A stretch of DNA of 64,000 nucleotides from Cladocopium goreaui (taxonomy: Eukaryota; Sar; Dinophyceae; Suessiales; Symbiodiniaceae): positions 69,501 to 133,500 of the forward strand of contig CAMXCT020001550.1 of assembly GCA_947184155.2 (NCBI GenBank), given 5' to 3'. The notes under the pieces were generated by a model. It had not been told where the DNA came from and did not search any database. It saw only the letters and a list, made by a program, of their open reading frames with translations. Below, one piece after another: positions 43,644-56,336 of this stretch. The position numbers and the translations under genes are program-made. Every line of letters starts with the position of its first letter. The stretch's first letter is position 1.

Positions 43644-46600
43644 TCACTTCCCCGAAAAATGCACCTGATCCTTCTGGAACTTCGCCAATTTTGCCTCGCG
43701 AATCGGAAGGAGTTTCACCACATCGAACTGTTGGGCCAGTTGTTTTGCTCCGGTGTTGACACCGGCAAAGGCAAAACCCCTGGAATCAAATGATTGATTG
43801 CTTCATGGAAAAAAAACTTCTTGATCCATGTTTGTTAGTTCATCACTCATGTTCTGTGATTATGTTGGGGTCAAATTCCATCTTTGCTGTCCAAGTCCCC
43901 ATGGGATAACTGTTCCCTATAAAACCTTCAGGTATAGTAGATTTTCCCACTCAAAAATATCCATGTGTTTCTTGATATTTTCATGGCACCTTTAGTTGCG
44001 TATGGATCAGAATGATCAACCCTCCAAAATGGATGGTCTAACACAAAAAAAACTAATGACTTAACTCATGCCCAAATATAACTGGCATAAACATACCATA
44101 TTATAAAGTAATATGTGAATGGGTGAACAATGAAATAACATCACATGACATTTTCATGACATAACAATTCGTTTAGATTCTATCAGTTGTTTTTTTTCCA
44201 AGGAAATCAATCCCCAAAATACATCGACTCATGGTTGGTCTTACGCCTTCATGGTGATACACCGAAAAAACCCATTGAATCCACTTGAGATACTGTATTC
44301 CCAATGATTACGGTTAGATTGCCATAATGGTGGTTATATCAGTGTTATGAATTCTATCTAGGTTATATGAGTTCTATCAGTTACCTCAGTTGGTATACCA
44401 TTTTAATCACTAATGACAGTTATACCAGCTATATAACTTACATCCGAAATATATCATGCTATGTACTATCATAGACGTTACATCAATGGTTTATCAGTTC
44501 CATCATATTATATATATATATATATAAATTATATCAGTTGTCTCAGTTATATTAAGTACATCAGTTAAATCCCGAACATGGTTAAATCACCATTAAATTA
44601 CTCATCATCATCATCATCATCATCATCAGCCGAGCATAACTGGGGCACGATGTTGTATTAGATATTTAAATACCCATTTAGCAATAGGTATATTAATAGA
44701 TATTTATCCTTCCATTACTCCTCCAATATTCCTATGAACGAAAATTCCAACAAATAAGTGTGAAAACGGTGTATACACGAGTGTATACCCAATTTTTCAT
44801 AGCCATTTAATACCACATATCACCAGTGGATGCAAGGTACAAAAAAAATATTAAAAAAATCAGACAACTCAACCGGCAGGAAATTCCCATGGAAATCCCC
44901 CGGCAACGGCCGCGCCTCCAGACGCGACGCCGTTTCCTGCGCCTTTTCTTCGAAGGACTTGCGCTTGGTCAGCTGGGCACGAGGCTTCGCGCCTGAGGGC
45001 AGGCCCGGCCCAGCACGGGGATGAGCTGTACTTAAAGTGTATATACATAATAGTACATATGCTATCATATACTATATAATTAATGATTGTATAACCTATA
45101 TCATATATATGTATACACTGGTATATCATATATATATATATATCACATATATATATATATACATGTGTATTGTATACAGGTATTTCTCATCTAATACAGC
45201 TTTTTTGTTCATGTGCTGTGTAGTGTGTACTAATAATTATGATGTACTATATAAAGTGGGGATACAGTGGATCACCAACAAATGATATGAAGATCTAACC
45301 CAGCCATGAGTGTTTTCATAAGACATAATCTGGTTGGTGGTTTGAACCCCTCTGAAAAACATGAAAGTCAGTTGGGATGATGACATTCCCAATATATGGA
45401 AAAATGTTCCAAAGCACCAACCAGATATACATCTTACACATAAACCTGTTTCTGAGTGAGAGATCAGACGTTCTAATACATCATGCTAGATAAGGAAGCA
45501 TCCCAGAGAACAGCTGCTTGGCACACTGCTTTGTCTGAAAATAGGGACAAAAAATTGGTTGCTGCTCATTTTGTACCATTTTCCCCTTCCGAAATTCCGG
45601 GAATCCGTCTACCATCATCTACCATGGGAATCGGCGCTGGGCATCCTGGCCTTCAGGCTCCTTCGGTTCTTCTTTCCTCGCTACTAAGGTGGCCTAAAGC
45701 TCAGTCGGCGCATACCAGATCAGTGGTGACCCTACAAAATGTGCATATGTATATGTATATATATAACATTGTATAACCCATATATTACTGTATGTTATTA
45801 CCATAGATATATATATATATATATATATAACCCATATATAAGCTATATATGACCCATATATATCCCTACAACATGGTTATTACATGTTATATCATATGAT
45901 TACCCAGTGAATAATATTGGAATGCATCACGAGGTGGGCCACTATTACTGTTTGTTTATAACCCTCATTAACTATAGACTATAAGTATAACTCCATATAT
46001 TATCACACATGTAACTATAACATACTATAACTATCACCATCTATAACCATAACTACTCAATATCAACTGTAGACATCTATCGACTATATCACAAACGCAC
46101 CTTGGCTCTCGCTGGCTCCGTTCTGAACGGCTCCGGTTCGGGCGCCGGCGGATCACTCCTCTGCGGGCCCCACTTAGGATCCGTGGCTTATGATCCATAG
46201 ATAATCCATAGATAACCCATATATAATCCATACATATCCATAGAAATATAACCCATATCATCCCATAAATCTAAGTGGCTATATTCCATGTATATAATTG
46301 GGGGTATAAGCCGTTTACTTAGTGGGGCCCCCACCCGCAAGAAACCACGGAAAATATGGGGGGATGTATGGGATATTTATGGTGATATTGAAATGGTGAT
46401 ATGAGGATTTCTGAAATTTCTGTTTGCGCCACGTAGCTAAGTTGGTTTCCAAGCAACTTGACTAGGACTTGAAGGGCACTTGTAGAATATTAAAATGGGG
46501 GATCCCCAAGTCGACATGGGTTTCAATCTACTAAAATTGTTGATTTGGGGTGCCCCAATGATTTTGGAAACCTCCATCTAGACACCAGAAAATGATTCCA

Positions 46601-48780
46601 ACATGAACATGGAACTGAAATCAATGGCTTTGAAGCAAATAAGTGTTTGGTTTCCGTGTTCCTTGCTGTTTTCAACCATCATTCACGGGGCGGCTGGGGC
46701 AGCCCACACAGATCCGCTGGACTCACTCTCCGAACCTGACAGGGAAATCTTGGACACATTGGAAAAGTCTCCAGCAAACTCCCATGTTCAACTCCATGTG
46801 ATCTATGTTGGATTTTTTGAATTGGCATTGCTGGAAAGGTTGAATGTGCCATCCAGATTCATCAGCAGCATCTGCATTTTACGGGCCGACTTCGACAGGT
46901 CGAAACAGGTCGAAACCTTCCAGATCCTCGTCGTCACTCTCAGGCACCTGTCGTACCGCAAGTAAAAATGGCAATTGCCAACGCTGCCACTGGTTAAAAC
47001 TGATTTTCTCAACCATCGGTCTTGGGGCTTCAATTTTTCAAACCAAGATCGACCGATTGTTCCTGGAAATCGCCCAGCAAAGCCTGGAACTTCAGAAGTA
47101 ACTTCTCGTAATTCTTGAAATACATCTGGGAAGTGGGAAATAGCGCAGGAATACACCCATGATATCCCATGATCATTCAAATCGATGATTCAATGACAAA
47201 TGACCAATACATTGTGGCTTAATTGGAGGATCAATTCAAGTCGCAGTCGCACGTTCTGGATGATACCATTGTATCCACCGCTACAATAGGTGGCCCCAGT
47301 AAAACAAGTTGCGACATGATTTCACCGAAAAAAAAAACTGTAGATTTGTCATGATGTTGTATCAAGCCACCATCAACAGGTCTGCGACCATTGGCCAAGT
47401 CGAACTTTGGCGTGGTAAACCATGGTAAACCTAAGAATCATCAATACATGTATCCAGTGTCCAATAGTTATGACATATGTTATAGTGATAGACTCACTTA
47501 CCTGCGAGGTGGTGTCCCACAAGTTATAAATTGGTAATCCCCATCCAACGATATAACTACCATAAAGCGTAGTTCTAGCTCTAAACCGACCCCTTTGGGT
47601 AGCAGTGAAAAACACTAACACCCGAGGAGAATAAACCTGTAACAGCTTGGAGAAAGGGATCATCTCAGGGATCATCTTGGTGGAATCGAATCATTGATGG
47701 GAAATCCCAGCGATTGATCGATGGACTCACCATGGGGAATTGACCCTCCGTTTTGAGTCGAACTCACATAACGAACTGGAAAACCACCATTAGATGTAAA
47801 TCATTGTAAATCATCTATTTCTATGGGTGATGTTCAAGTTCGCAAACTGTAAACGGTTACGTAATATGGTAACCTCTTACGATCCGTGAGATGATCCTCT
47901 CATTCCTCCCAGCCGATTTCGATCGGCCGCCTGCTCCGCCAAATCTTTGGGCGTGGCGAACCGCCGGTGGACAGGTCCAGCGCAGCGAACGCAGAGCTGA
48001 CGGCCGATCTCCACCTGAGACGGTCCCCGTTGGTTGCTGAAATAGGGAGTTTTTCTACCCATAGGATCCATGGTGCTGGTATATATGCTAACATAAAGGG
48101 GGTATATTGATGGGATCCATGTTACCATATATAGCAGCACCATGGATCCTATGGGATATGGTTTAATCAGCAAATGTGGGTTGAAACATGTTGAAACCAC
48201 TCATAGAGATGGGATATGATGATTGATATGATTGAAAACTACCTGCGGATTGATTGGACACACCTTTGGTGATTTTCCAATGGTCAAAGTAGAGATCAAA
48301 AAGAGTGCATATAACTATCGGATCTGGAGGCATGTTCATCTCGAAAAGCATAGCATGTAATCCCCAACAAGCAACATTGATTTCTGGGTTGGACCTCTAT
48401 GTTTGCAGTTTGAATTTCATAATTCACCTGAATCGTTCGGCTATTTTGGGATAGGTTCCCCAATCCAATTCCCATCATTCCATCGGTTTCCCTATTCTGA
48501 ACTAAGAATGCGACAATCAAAGTCAATCAAAAATCGTCTCCAAACAGGACTCGAATGTTCCAAAACAGACTTGAAATCACCAAATTGCCATGAGTTTTAG
48601 GATGTTTAGGAAGGTTTACCTCAAATTTTGTTCCAGTGACCACTTCATCACCCAACGGGCATACCCTGGACTTGGCGAGGCGCTACTTCAGCTTCTAAGG
48701 GTCGGGAACAGTCACCGCAGCGAGCTACCTGTGACTGTGACCGGCGTGACCGGACGGTGTTGGGATCGCGGTACAAAGTG
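43644..48780 (-). CDS. probable multi-exon gene of unknown family, minus strand (GC-rich exon islands)
   Basis: In very AT-rich DNA, short GC-rich islands read as exons on the minus strand: about 48780-48665 (ARCGDCSRPLEAEVA); 48036-47881 (SQVEIGRQLCVRCAG); 47125-47044 (YEKLLLKFQALLGDFQEQ); 46947-46883 (VPESDDEDLEGFDLFRPV); about 46750-46690 (KISLSGSESESSGSVWAA); about 46175-46101; 45683-45623 (RKEEPKEPEGQDAQRR); about 45022-44870 (AQLTKRKSFEEKAQETASRL); and last exon 43779-43644 (NTGAKQLAQQFDVVKLL, KLAKFQKDQ, TGA stop). Several have clear CAG acceptors and GT donors. CGDC and CVRC pairs hint at zinc binding. Phase joins do not all work as read, so exon edges are provisional. Confidence 0.45.
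43800..44860. other. AT-rich intron or spacer, geometric centre of the inverted duplication nearby
   Basis: No coding signal. Contains (TA)n near 44510 and an ATC microsatellite at 44603-44630. The arms of the inverted gene duplication are roughly equidistant from about 44.9 kb. Confidence 0.5.
45330..45424. mobile_element. MITE family M1, copy 2
   Basis: 95 bp with the same ends (CTGGTTGGTGGTTT ... GCACCAACCAG) and core as 41090-41193, with small indels. It has no clear target duplication. Confidence 0.72.
45770..46080. repeat. AT-rich simple sequence
   Basis: TATATA and CATATA-type runs between exon islands; nothing else seen. Confidence 0.6.
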
Positions 48781-48846
48781 GGGCCAGTTTAGTAGCTAAG
48801 TTGGTTTATAAGCAGTTCAACTATAGGATTTATGGTAGAATACGTG

Positions 48847-48959
48847 TAATGTGGTTAAAACAATGCCATAAACCATCCCCCAGTCATCACCATTTTTATA
48901 GGTGCTATGGTTACCATTCCCAGTCATGGGTGATTTATGACATTGTTTTAACCACATTA
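48847..48959. mobile_element. MITE-like element M2 with 26-bp terminal inverted repeats
   Basis: Ends TAATGTGGTTAAAACAATG(C/T)CATAAA match in inverted orientation with one mismatch in 26 (48847-48872, 48934-48959). CAGTCAT repeats lie inside. 113 bp, non-coding, next to (TA)n. Confidence 0.78.
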
Positions 48960-49723
48960 TATATATATATACCCTGGGCGTCAAAGTTGGAGTTAAACTC
49001 CTACATGCACCAAGGCTATGTTTCACTAGGTGAAACATCGTATTTGTGACCTGCTGAAATTTGGATACTTTGAGTTCTGCCAAATTCACCTGCCAAAACC
49101 CTGTGGCTCAAGAATCCTCCTCTTCCTGATGAGAGCTGCCCTGCGCCAAAGCCAGGGGCTAAGTTTTTTATTCCTGGCTAGTTGATTTACTTCTGCTTTT
49201 CAATCCTAGGCCCCACCCACCCAATACTGTTTCTTCCACAGGACAGCGGCAGCTAAAGAGAGGCCGAGGTGCTTCCACCTTCCACCAACTTCGGTGCTGC
49301 TTACTAGGTGTTTCTCAAATCAAAAAATATGATACCCATCCCTGAAAAAAATAGGTACCTTTGAATTTGAGAAACACCAATGCCATTCGATTGCAGTACT
49401 GTCTGAAATACTTTGGAATTTGAATTTGTAAATTTTAACTCTTTGGCTCATAGCCAGCAGGCAGATGCAAATGGAGTTCAAATCCCTGACAACTTTCACC
49501 CTAAAGGAGATAATTAATCACCCAACATCCCAACAGAACCGCATCAAGGGCCAATTTATTTGCTACTAGCCTCTTTGGGCATTTGCTGGTGTTTTTCCTC
49601 AAATTTCCACCCTCAGCAGCCCAGCCATGCCGTGCTCAAAACCTGACCGACACAGGGTTGAACTGTTGAAGGCGGGGAGATATTACATGTTTCCCCTAAT
49701 AACATGTCACTGGCTTACTTCAG

Positions 49724-52700
49724 GACTTCTACCGGGAATACCTTGACCAGTCAGAGGACTACAGGACTCAGCGGTTCTTGACCCTGGCGAAGCGGGAAGG
49801 GATACCAGAGAGCCGGGCTCTAAAGGAGCTCTCGAAGGGAAAGGCCCTTCAGCAATTTTGCACTCTTGATTTTGATATCCCACCAACCTTATTCCCAAAC
49901 AAGAGTTGACATACCTTTCCTTTTGGAGGTGCCAGTGGAATTTTCGTTCCTGGACGTGAGCGACAAAAAAGGTTTGAGTGAGGACATGGTACCCCTGCCA
50001 CCTTTAACTTTGAGCCCAGTAGCATCCAGCAGTCAGCTTCCAGAAAGGGGTCTTTGCCTGCTCCTGCCAGATTCAGACCGACAACAACACGAAGTTTGCC
50101 ATGCTATGGCTGCCAAGTTTTGCACTTGACCAGCCCACTGAGAAAGAAACCAAGGCCATTTGGCACAGAAACATGTTTCCCAACCTAATTAATTCTCACA
50201 TATATGCCCCATTGCTTGCAGGAAGCTCTGTCTGTTGTCGGTGTGGAACGCAGACTGGTTTCCGAAAAGGAGATCAATGAAGATGTCCGGGACCGTTTCA
50301 TACTTATACTTTTCACATGACATCTTAAATTGCAGAATCAATGGTCGATGTTTTATTTTTGGTCCTCCCGGAAGGACTGGGCTCTTCAAGAGGGAAACCT
50401 TCACCGTTTGTTGGGCAGCAAAATTGTGAGCAGCTATGGGCGGACACCTGGAAGTAGGCAGGTTTTAAGTTTCAATTCCTCAAACAATCTTCTAAGTCAC
50501 TGATACTGGTCAGATCTGGTCAGAGAACTGCAGTTGTACAAATCTGACCAGGAGAAAAGACTGCAATATGTCGAAGCTGAAGAGCCTGGTATCCATGATA
50601 TATCAGGACAGGGTTTCACACTTTTAGGTAAGTTCCCTTCGAGCCAATTTCCCCTTTAGCGGGTGTCGCACCACTGCCAAAATTTAAAGCCCCTGTACTA
50701 GGAGAATGGCATACAAAGAAGAACCAAATCGATCCGCAACCCACTGAAGCAGGCACATTTGCCTGTTGACCCATCCACCCCTCCCCCTTTGATTCTCCTT
50801 GCCATCATTGGCTTTCATTTGTCCTGCCAGGAAGGTGAAGGCACAGAAGGCTCCGAGAAAAAAGATAAGTCTGAGGAAAGCAAAGACAAAGATAAGGCTG
50901 AAGTAGAGCAGAAGTCTGAGGACAAAACCAAAGATAAAGCCGAAGGAGATGCGAAGGAAAATGAGTCCAAAGAAATGAAAGCAGAAGAGGAGGAAGCAAA
51001 GGATGGAGAAGCCGAAGACATCTTCATGGTGATTGAGGAAGAAGAAGAGGAGGAGGAGTTCAGTGATGATGGAGAGGTAGAGGTAGAAGCAGAAATGGCA
51101 CAGAAAAAGGATGCAAACAAAGATGAAGATGCGATGAAGGCAAAGGAGGCCAAAAGAGCAGAGGAGGTGAAGAAGGCAGAGGATGCAAAGAAGGCAGAAG
51201 AGGAGGCCAAAAGAGCAGAAGAGATGAAGAAGGCAGAGGATGCAAAGAAGGCAGAAGAGGATGCCAAAAGAGCGGAGGAGGTGAAGAAGGCAGAGGATGC
51301 AAAGAAGGCAGAGGATGCAAAGAAGGCAGAAGAGGAGACCAAAAGAGAAGAGGAGGCCAAACGAGCAGAGGATGCAAAGAAGGCAGAAGAGGATGCCAAA
51401 AGAGCGGAGGAGGTGAAGAAGGCAGAGGATGCAAAGAAGGCAGAGGATGCAAAGAAGGCAGAAGAGGAGACCAAAAGAGAAGAGGAAGCCAAACGAGCAG
51501 AGGATGCAAAGAAGGCAGAAGAGGATGCCAAAAGAGCAGAGGAGGTGAAGAAGGCAGAGGATGCAAAGAAGGCAGAAGAGGAGACCAAAAGAGAAGAGGA
51601 GGCCAAACGAGCAGAGGATGCAAAGAAGGCAGAAGAGGATGCCAAAAGAGCAGAGGAGGTGAAGAAGGCAGAAGCTGCAAAGAGGGCAGAGGAGGCCAAA
51701 AGAGAAGAGGAGGCCAAACGAGCAGAGGAGGTGAAGAAGGCAGAAGCTGCAAAGAGGGCAGAGGAGGCCAAAAGAGAAGAGGAGGCCAAACGAGCAGAGG
51801 AGGTGAAGAAGGCAGAAGCTGCAAAGAGGGCAGAGGAGGCCAAAAGAGAAGAGGATGCAAAGAAGGCAGAAGCTGCAAAGAAGGCAGAGGATGCAAAGAA
51901 GAAGGCAGAGAACGCCAAAAGAGACGATGATGGAAAAAAGGCAGAGTTGAACAGATCAAAGGCAGCGGAAGCTTTGGAGGATGACGAGGTAGAAGATAAA
52001 TCCCTGAAAGGTCAGGAGAGGAACAAAGATAATGAGAATGGAGTTTTCCACGACACCAAGCCACTGCTTGCCACTGTCCCGGAGCTGATCGAGATTCCAG
52101 AAAGTGAGGAAGAGAAGACCCGAATGATCTACGACCTCTTGGACCAACAGAAAAGGCTGAGGGCAGAATTGAAGAGTAAAAGGAAAGCAGAAACAAAAGT
52201 CGATAAGAGAACAAAGGAGTACCGACAAGCAAAGGGAAAAGGCGATGACAACGAGGATGGAGAAGTTGATAAAGACCTTGAAACTGTAGACAAAGCGCTG
52301 GAGGAAGAAAGGCAAATGGAAGATGAGGAAGAACCAAGAGGCAAAGGCGCAGGTCGCAAAGGAAAGGGTCGCGGAAAGGGCAGAGGCAAGAGATGTTGCA
52401 AGAGAACTGCCTCGTCAGGAACAACAGGCAACAGTGAAGGTGATGGCCAAGAAAGCAGAAAGAAAAGCAAGAAGGATGCAATCAATGAAGATGAAAGTCG
52501 AAAAGAGAAGAAAGAAACCGAGGCTGGAGAGAGTGGCAAAGAAGCTGATGAGACATGCCCAGTCCAGGAGAAGACTACGCCTGAGAGCAAAGAGGGCCCA
52601 CAGGAGACAAGCCAGCAAGAGGAGGCAACTGCAGAAGATGCGAAGAAGGCAGAGGATACCCAAAGAGCAGAGGAGGCAAAGAAGGCAGAGGATGTGAAGA

Positions 52701-55700
52701 AGGAAGAAGAACCGAAGAAGGCAGAGGAGGCCAAAAGAGCAAAGGAGAAGGAGGAGGAGCGCTTGAAAACTTTGAAAAGAAAGCAGGACTGGGTTTGGTT
52801 TGGCCTTTTGGGCTCACACTACAATCCACTGTGATCAGTGTGGGCATTGCACTATACCTAGTGACCGCCGATGTCAGGAAGCTGCGGCCGCTACAGCAGC
52901 ACGAAAGAAGTATCGGGAGGACTGAACTGAAATTATATCATTTTCACCCACATGGTGGTTTCCTGTAAAATGGGGGAACCCCAACATGGATGGTATTTAA
53001 TGGGAAATCTTATTTGAGTGAATTGAAGTGGATGGTTTGGGGGTACCACTATTCTAGGACACCCCCAAATAATAGGTTACAGGTCCTTTGATCTCAAGTT
53101 TCTCTACCCAAACAAAAGGGGAAAAAATTGAACCACCATGGTCTGGGTCCCATCTGTCCTGATTGGTAGGACATCCGTTCCAAAAGCCTCGAAGAAGTGA
53201 AGAGCCTGGCAGAAATGGAGGGCTCATTGTACGAGCTCCCCATTGACTCAAAGTTGGCCACAGCATCGTGGATACCCCAAGATCAAAACTGTTCAAAAGA
53301 GGTGATATGAATTAATTGGTGGTGTTACTTTTCTGGGATATGTAGATTGGAACAGAAAAGATTTTTCCTAGGTCGTGGACTGCATATGCTGATGAAGCTT
53401 TGATTGACAAAGACCTGAACATCGATGACTGCTCCAGCATCATGACTGTGCCAGTAGCTCAACAACAAGAATGTCTCATTTGATCAAAACTGCTTAAGGG
53501 GTCCTGTTGGGTCACCACGTGGCCTACTGTTTGAAGCTTCCTGGCGCTTCATTTTATGTGAATCAGCCAAATGCCCTGTTGGTGGACCTTGCCAATGAAA
53601 CGCTCACCAAAAAGCTGAAGGTTTGAAACTCAAATTTGTCAAACAACGTGGAATCATTGTTTTCTATTTTATTTTTTTATCAAGATATGGTGTCAATTTC
53701 TGCGCAGGTGAATTCAAAGAATGGCTTGACCATCACATGGGGCCAATATGATGGCATTGTCCCAGCGCCCATGTCCCAGATTCAACAAACTTCTGACCTG
53801 TATGTAGTGCTGCCCCGCTCCGCTTTTGAGGTGGGATCTGGCGTGCCGCGTGGCTGGATGGAAGACCAGCTGAGGTGATGATGTTTCGGGGGACCTGACC
53901 TATGAAACTGGGTCAGTTTGGGGTCTGTGTTGTTGCGATGGATCAATCGCATCAATCTCTATAGTGACCGTTGGCGCTTGAAATCTTGAAACGCTTTTGG
54001 GGTAAAACGTTTTGCGGCCACATCTCTTGCAGTGCAGTGCATGGATTTGTTTATTGCCTTTTCTTTTCAAGGCAAGAACACAATGAGTCCTTTGTTACTT
54101 GTCCGAGCTTGCACTCTGCAGGGCAATTGGCTCGCACAGGCCTCGTGGTTGTTGAGGTGCTCGAAACTGCAGTCTTCCAAGGCGCCATGCCACCTCAGCA
54201 GCAATGGAAAAAGAGCCCGTTGGCACTAACGGCCACTGCGGCCATGATGTGTCTTTACCTTGGGGCTCCACAAACCCTGCCAAGCCCTCAAAATACACCA
54301 GTTGAACAACGATTCAATTTCCCAATACTTCACACTCTAACTGATTTAATTGTTACTGTTAGGTTGGACCTATGTGACTTTGTGGCGGCCACATCTTATA
54401 CGACCCATACAAGAGTCCGGGACCCAAACAAAAAAATACCAGGGGGATCAGAATCTAAATTGAAACTGTTCAGGACTTGGTGGCATATGATGTCTTTAGT
54501 GGACAGCGTTCCATTGAGACAGCATTTCGTCTGGCCCTTGAAGCTTATGCAGTTGTGGGGAATGTTATTTATAGATTCTAGTGACCCAGGTTCAAGAGGC
54601 CATGCGACGCCCAACTCTCAGCATTTCCACTTCTTCTACCAGCACTGTTTGTTTTGTCAAATTTCAATGAGCCATTTTGTGAACCAAGGGACTACTATGA
54701 CATAGCCTCCAGGCCAACGTTGAATGACATATCCACTACGTCAGGGCCCCAATCCAAGTATGTAAATCGTGTTATATGTTGGAATTTAGGGACCCATGAC
54801 CCAAACACAATGAACAAATCTTAACCAAGGTGTTCCACAAAATATGTATTGGGGAAGGTGTCGAAAAATCAGGTACCCATATCATGACCTTGGTCCACCA
54901 AGGAATGGATTTTGCCAGGCCATCTTGGGAGTTTTGAAACTGAAAGTTGATGGCGTATGCACTCTAGGGCCCCCATGTGGGTCCTATGTGTGGGTGAACT
55001 TGGCAACGTCGGGGCGGTCACAAAGTTGCCCATATGGAAATGAGGGGCTCGGGTATGTGAACCTCGCCTCTTTGAACCTAGGCTGTAAAATGAAGGTAAT
55101 TTAAAGCTTTGTATTCAATCCGTGAATTGAATTTGTCTTGTCAACGCACCATCTCAGGATCGCAGTTCGGGCACTGCTCTTAGCAATCTTATGTACCAGC
55201 CGAGGAGTATACTTTACTTTAGAACAGCCCAATAGTAGTACCATGAAGTTTCTGCCTGATTTCATGGCAACGGCTGATGCAATCCAGCGCTACTTGGGGG
55301 TTTGGAAAGAACAATTCTTGTAAGGGCCCCAGAGCTTCTCGAACTAAAGTTCAGACATGTTTAGATTATGTTTTTCAAGTCAACATTTGGAGTTTAGTCC
55401 AACATGTACAAGGTTTGAAAGCAAGTTGGTTTAGTTTGAAAACATATATTACAATTCATAAGATGGGTGGCCCCCCATACTTGCTTTCAAAGCTTGCACA
55501 TGTATCATTGAATATATGTACCCCAGAACCATTCCTCCGGCCCACTGCCAAGCTGGATGGCAAGCTGGGGAGCACCCACGTGTAAACCTTCTCGGCTTTG
55601 GGGAACGCCGCCGCAGTCTCAGCCATTGCAGCACCTTGCGCCCATGTGGTATGTCCAGAAATTGGGGAGCTGAATCTAATAAAGGTAGCCTATAATCTAA

Positions 55701-56320
55701 CCCAATTACAATACATTACCAATTTACCAATCTAATTACTATTATGGATTACTGGAGCTCACCAATTTTCAGGACCCAGATTACATTTTTCAATCCCAAT
55801 TGTTTCTGGCATTTTCTGCCCATTAAAGCTTGATTCACTGTAAGGAATTGGATGCCCAAGATCTATCGCTCCCTCAACAAGGATCAACGAAAAAAGCTTG
55901 CAGAAGCGACTAAAAGGTTGGAGGTTACTACCAAGAAGCGCAATGCAGAAGGAAAACTGGTGGTGTCATAACCTTAAACTTCATGCAAGACAAGCACATA
56001 TCTTGGGTTGGCAATTACACTTCGGACTGCCCCATTATATGTACCAACAGTGTTGGATTCTAAGGACAGGAGGAAAAGGGCTGAAATACACTCAAGTCTA
56101 TCCAAAAGGTTTTGGAGTCAAAATATGCTCCTTACATGAAACAACTATGGTTCAGCTGGCTAGTTTTCTCTAAACCAGAAATTCCATTTTTACCCCCTAT
56201 GCTGTGGCCAGGCACACAAGGCATGCGCCTTGCAGGCCAAAGTCCGAATGGCTTGCTACAAGCTGCAAAAAGAAGGTGTCAAACCAGTCTGGGCACCAAG
56301 ATGTGAAGCTAAATGTTAAA
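49724..56320 (+). CDS. type II gene, plus-strand copy: KAE repeats, basic tract and MTase-like fold (about 15 exons)
   Basis: Exons: 49724 to about 49850 (DFYREYLDQSEDYRTQRFLTLAKREGI); 50534-50627 (LQYVEAEEPGIHDISG, donor GTAAGT); 50831 to about 52790 (KAE and basic); about 52880-52925 (AARKKYRED); 53170-53301 (LEEVKSLAEMEGSLYELP); 53372-53453 (SWTAYADEALIDKDLNIDD); 53537-53620 (LPGASFYVNQPNALLVDLA); 53708-53874 (VNSKNGLTITWGQYDG); 54474-54551; 54919 to about 55067; 55158 to about 55298; 55540-55648; 55847-55969; about 56075-56160; 56207-56320 (QAHKACALQAKVRMACYKLQ). Each of the first fourteen has a recognisable counterpart in the minus copy. The end of the gene is not certain. Confidence 0.68.
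50831..52790 (+). CDS. KAE-repeat and basic exon of the type II plus-strand gene
   Basis: After the acceptor CTGCCAG: Glu/Lys/Asp-rich start, then the anchor DIFMVIEEEEEEEEFSDD, then about 260 residues of AEDAKKAEE(D/E)AKRAEEVKK repeats. The DNA has three to four nearly identical higher-order blocks at 51250-51850. A segment KPLLATVPELIEIPESEEEK follows that is a separate exon in the minus copy (TKPLVPTVPDL). Next come a basic tract (GRKGKGRGKGRGKR) and a second short KAE stretch. So the plus copy has lost, or the minus copy gained, introns here. Expected to form a very long charged helix. Confidence 0.8.
54474..55298 (+). CDS. MTase-like exons of the type II plus-strand gene
   Basis: 54474-54551 encodes DLVAYDVFSGQRSIETAFRL. 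Motif I reads DVFSGQR, so the second Gly of DxFxGxG is replaced by Arg while the minus copy keeps GAG. 54919 to about 55067 encodes VDGVCTLGPPCGSYVWVN (motif IV-like Pro-Cys). 55158 to about 55298 encodes TSRGVYFTLEQPNSSTM (motif VI-like). The last exon aligns base for base in length (140 nt) with 32944-32805. The Gly loss could affect S-adenosylmethionine binding if the fold is right. Confidence 0.66.
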
Positions 56321-56336
56321 ACCCTATATCCACCTC

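Noticed and set aside
44820..45130. Bacterial gene or contamination at the GC-rich islands of 44.8-48.8 kb
   Set aside because: Islands are short, bounded by splice-like sites and embedded in AT-rich simple sequence; exons are the better explanation.
46603..46965. Plus-strand gene of 120 residues at 46.6-47.0 kb
   Set aside because: The centre (TDPLDSLSEPDREILDTL) looks coding, but the flanks do not and the neighbouring islands read better on the minus strand. Strand left undecided for this one island.
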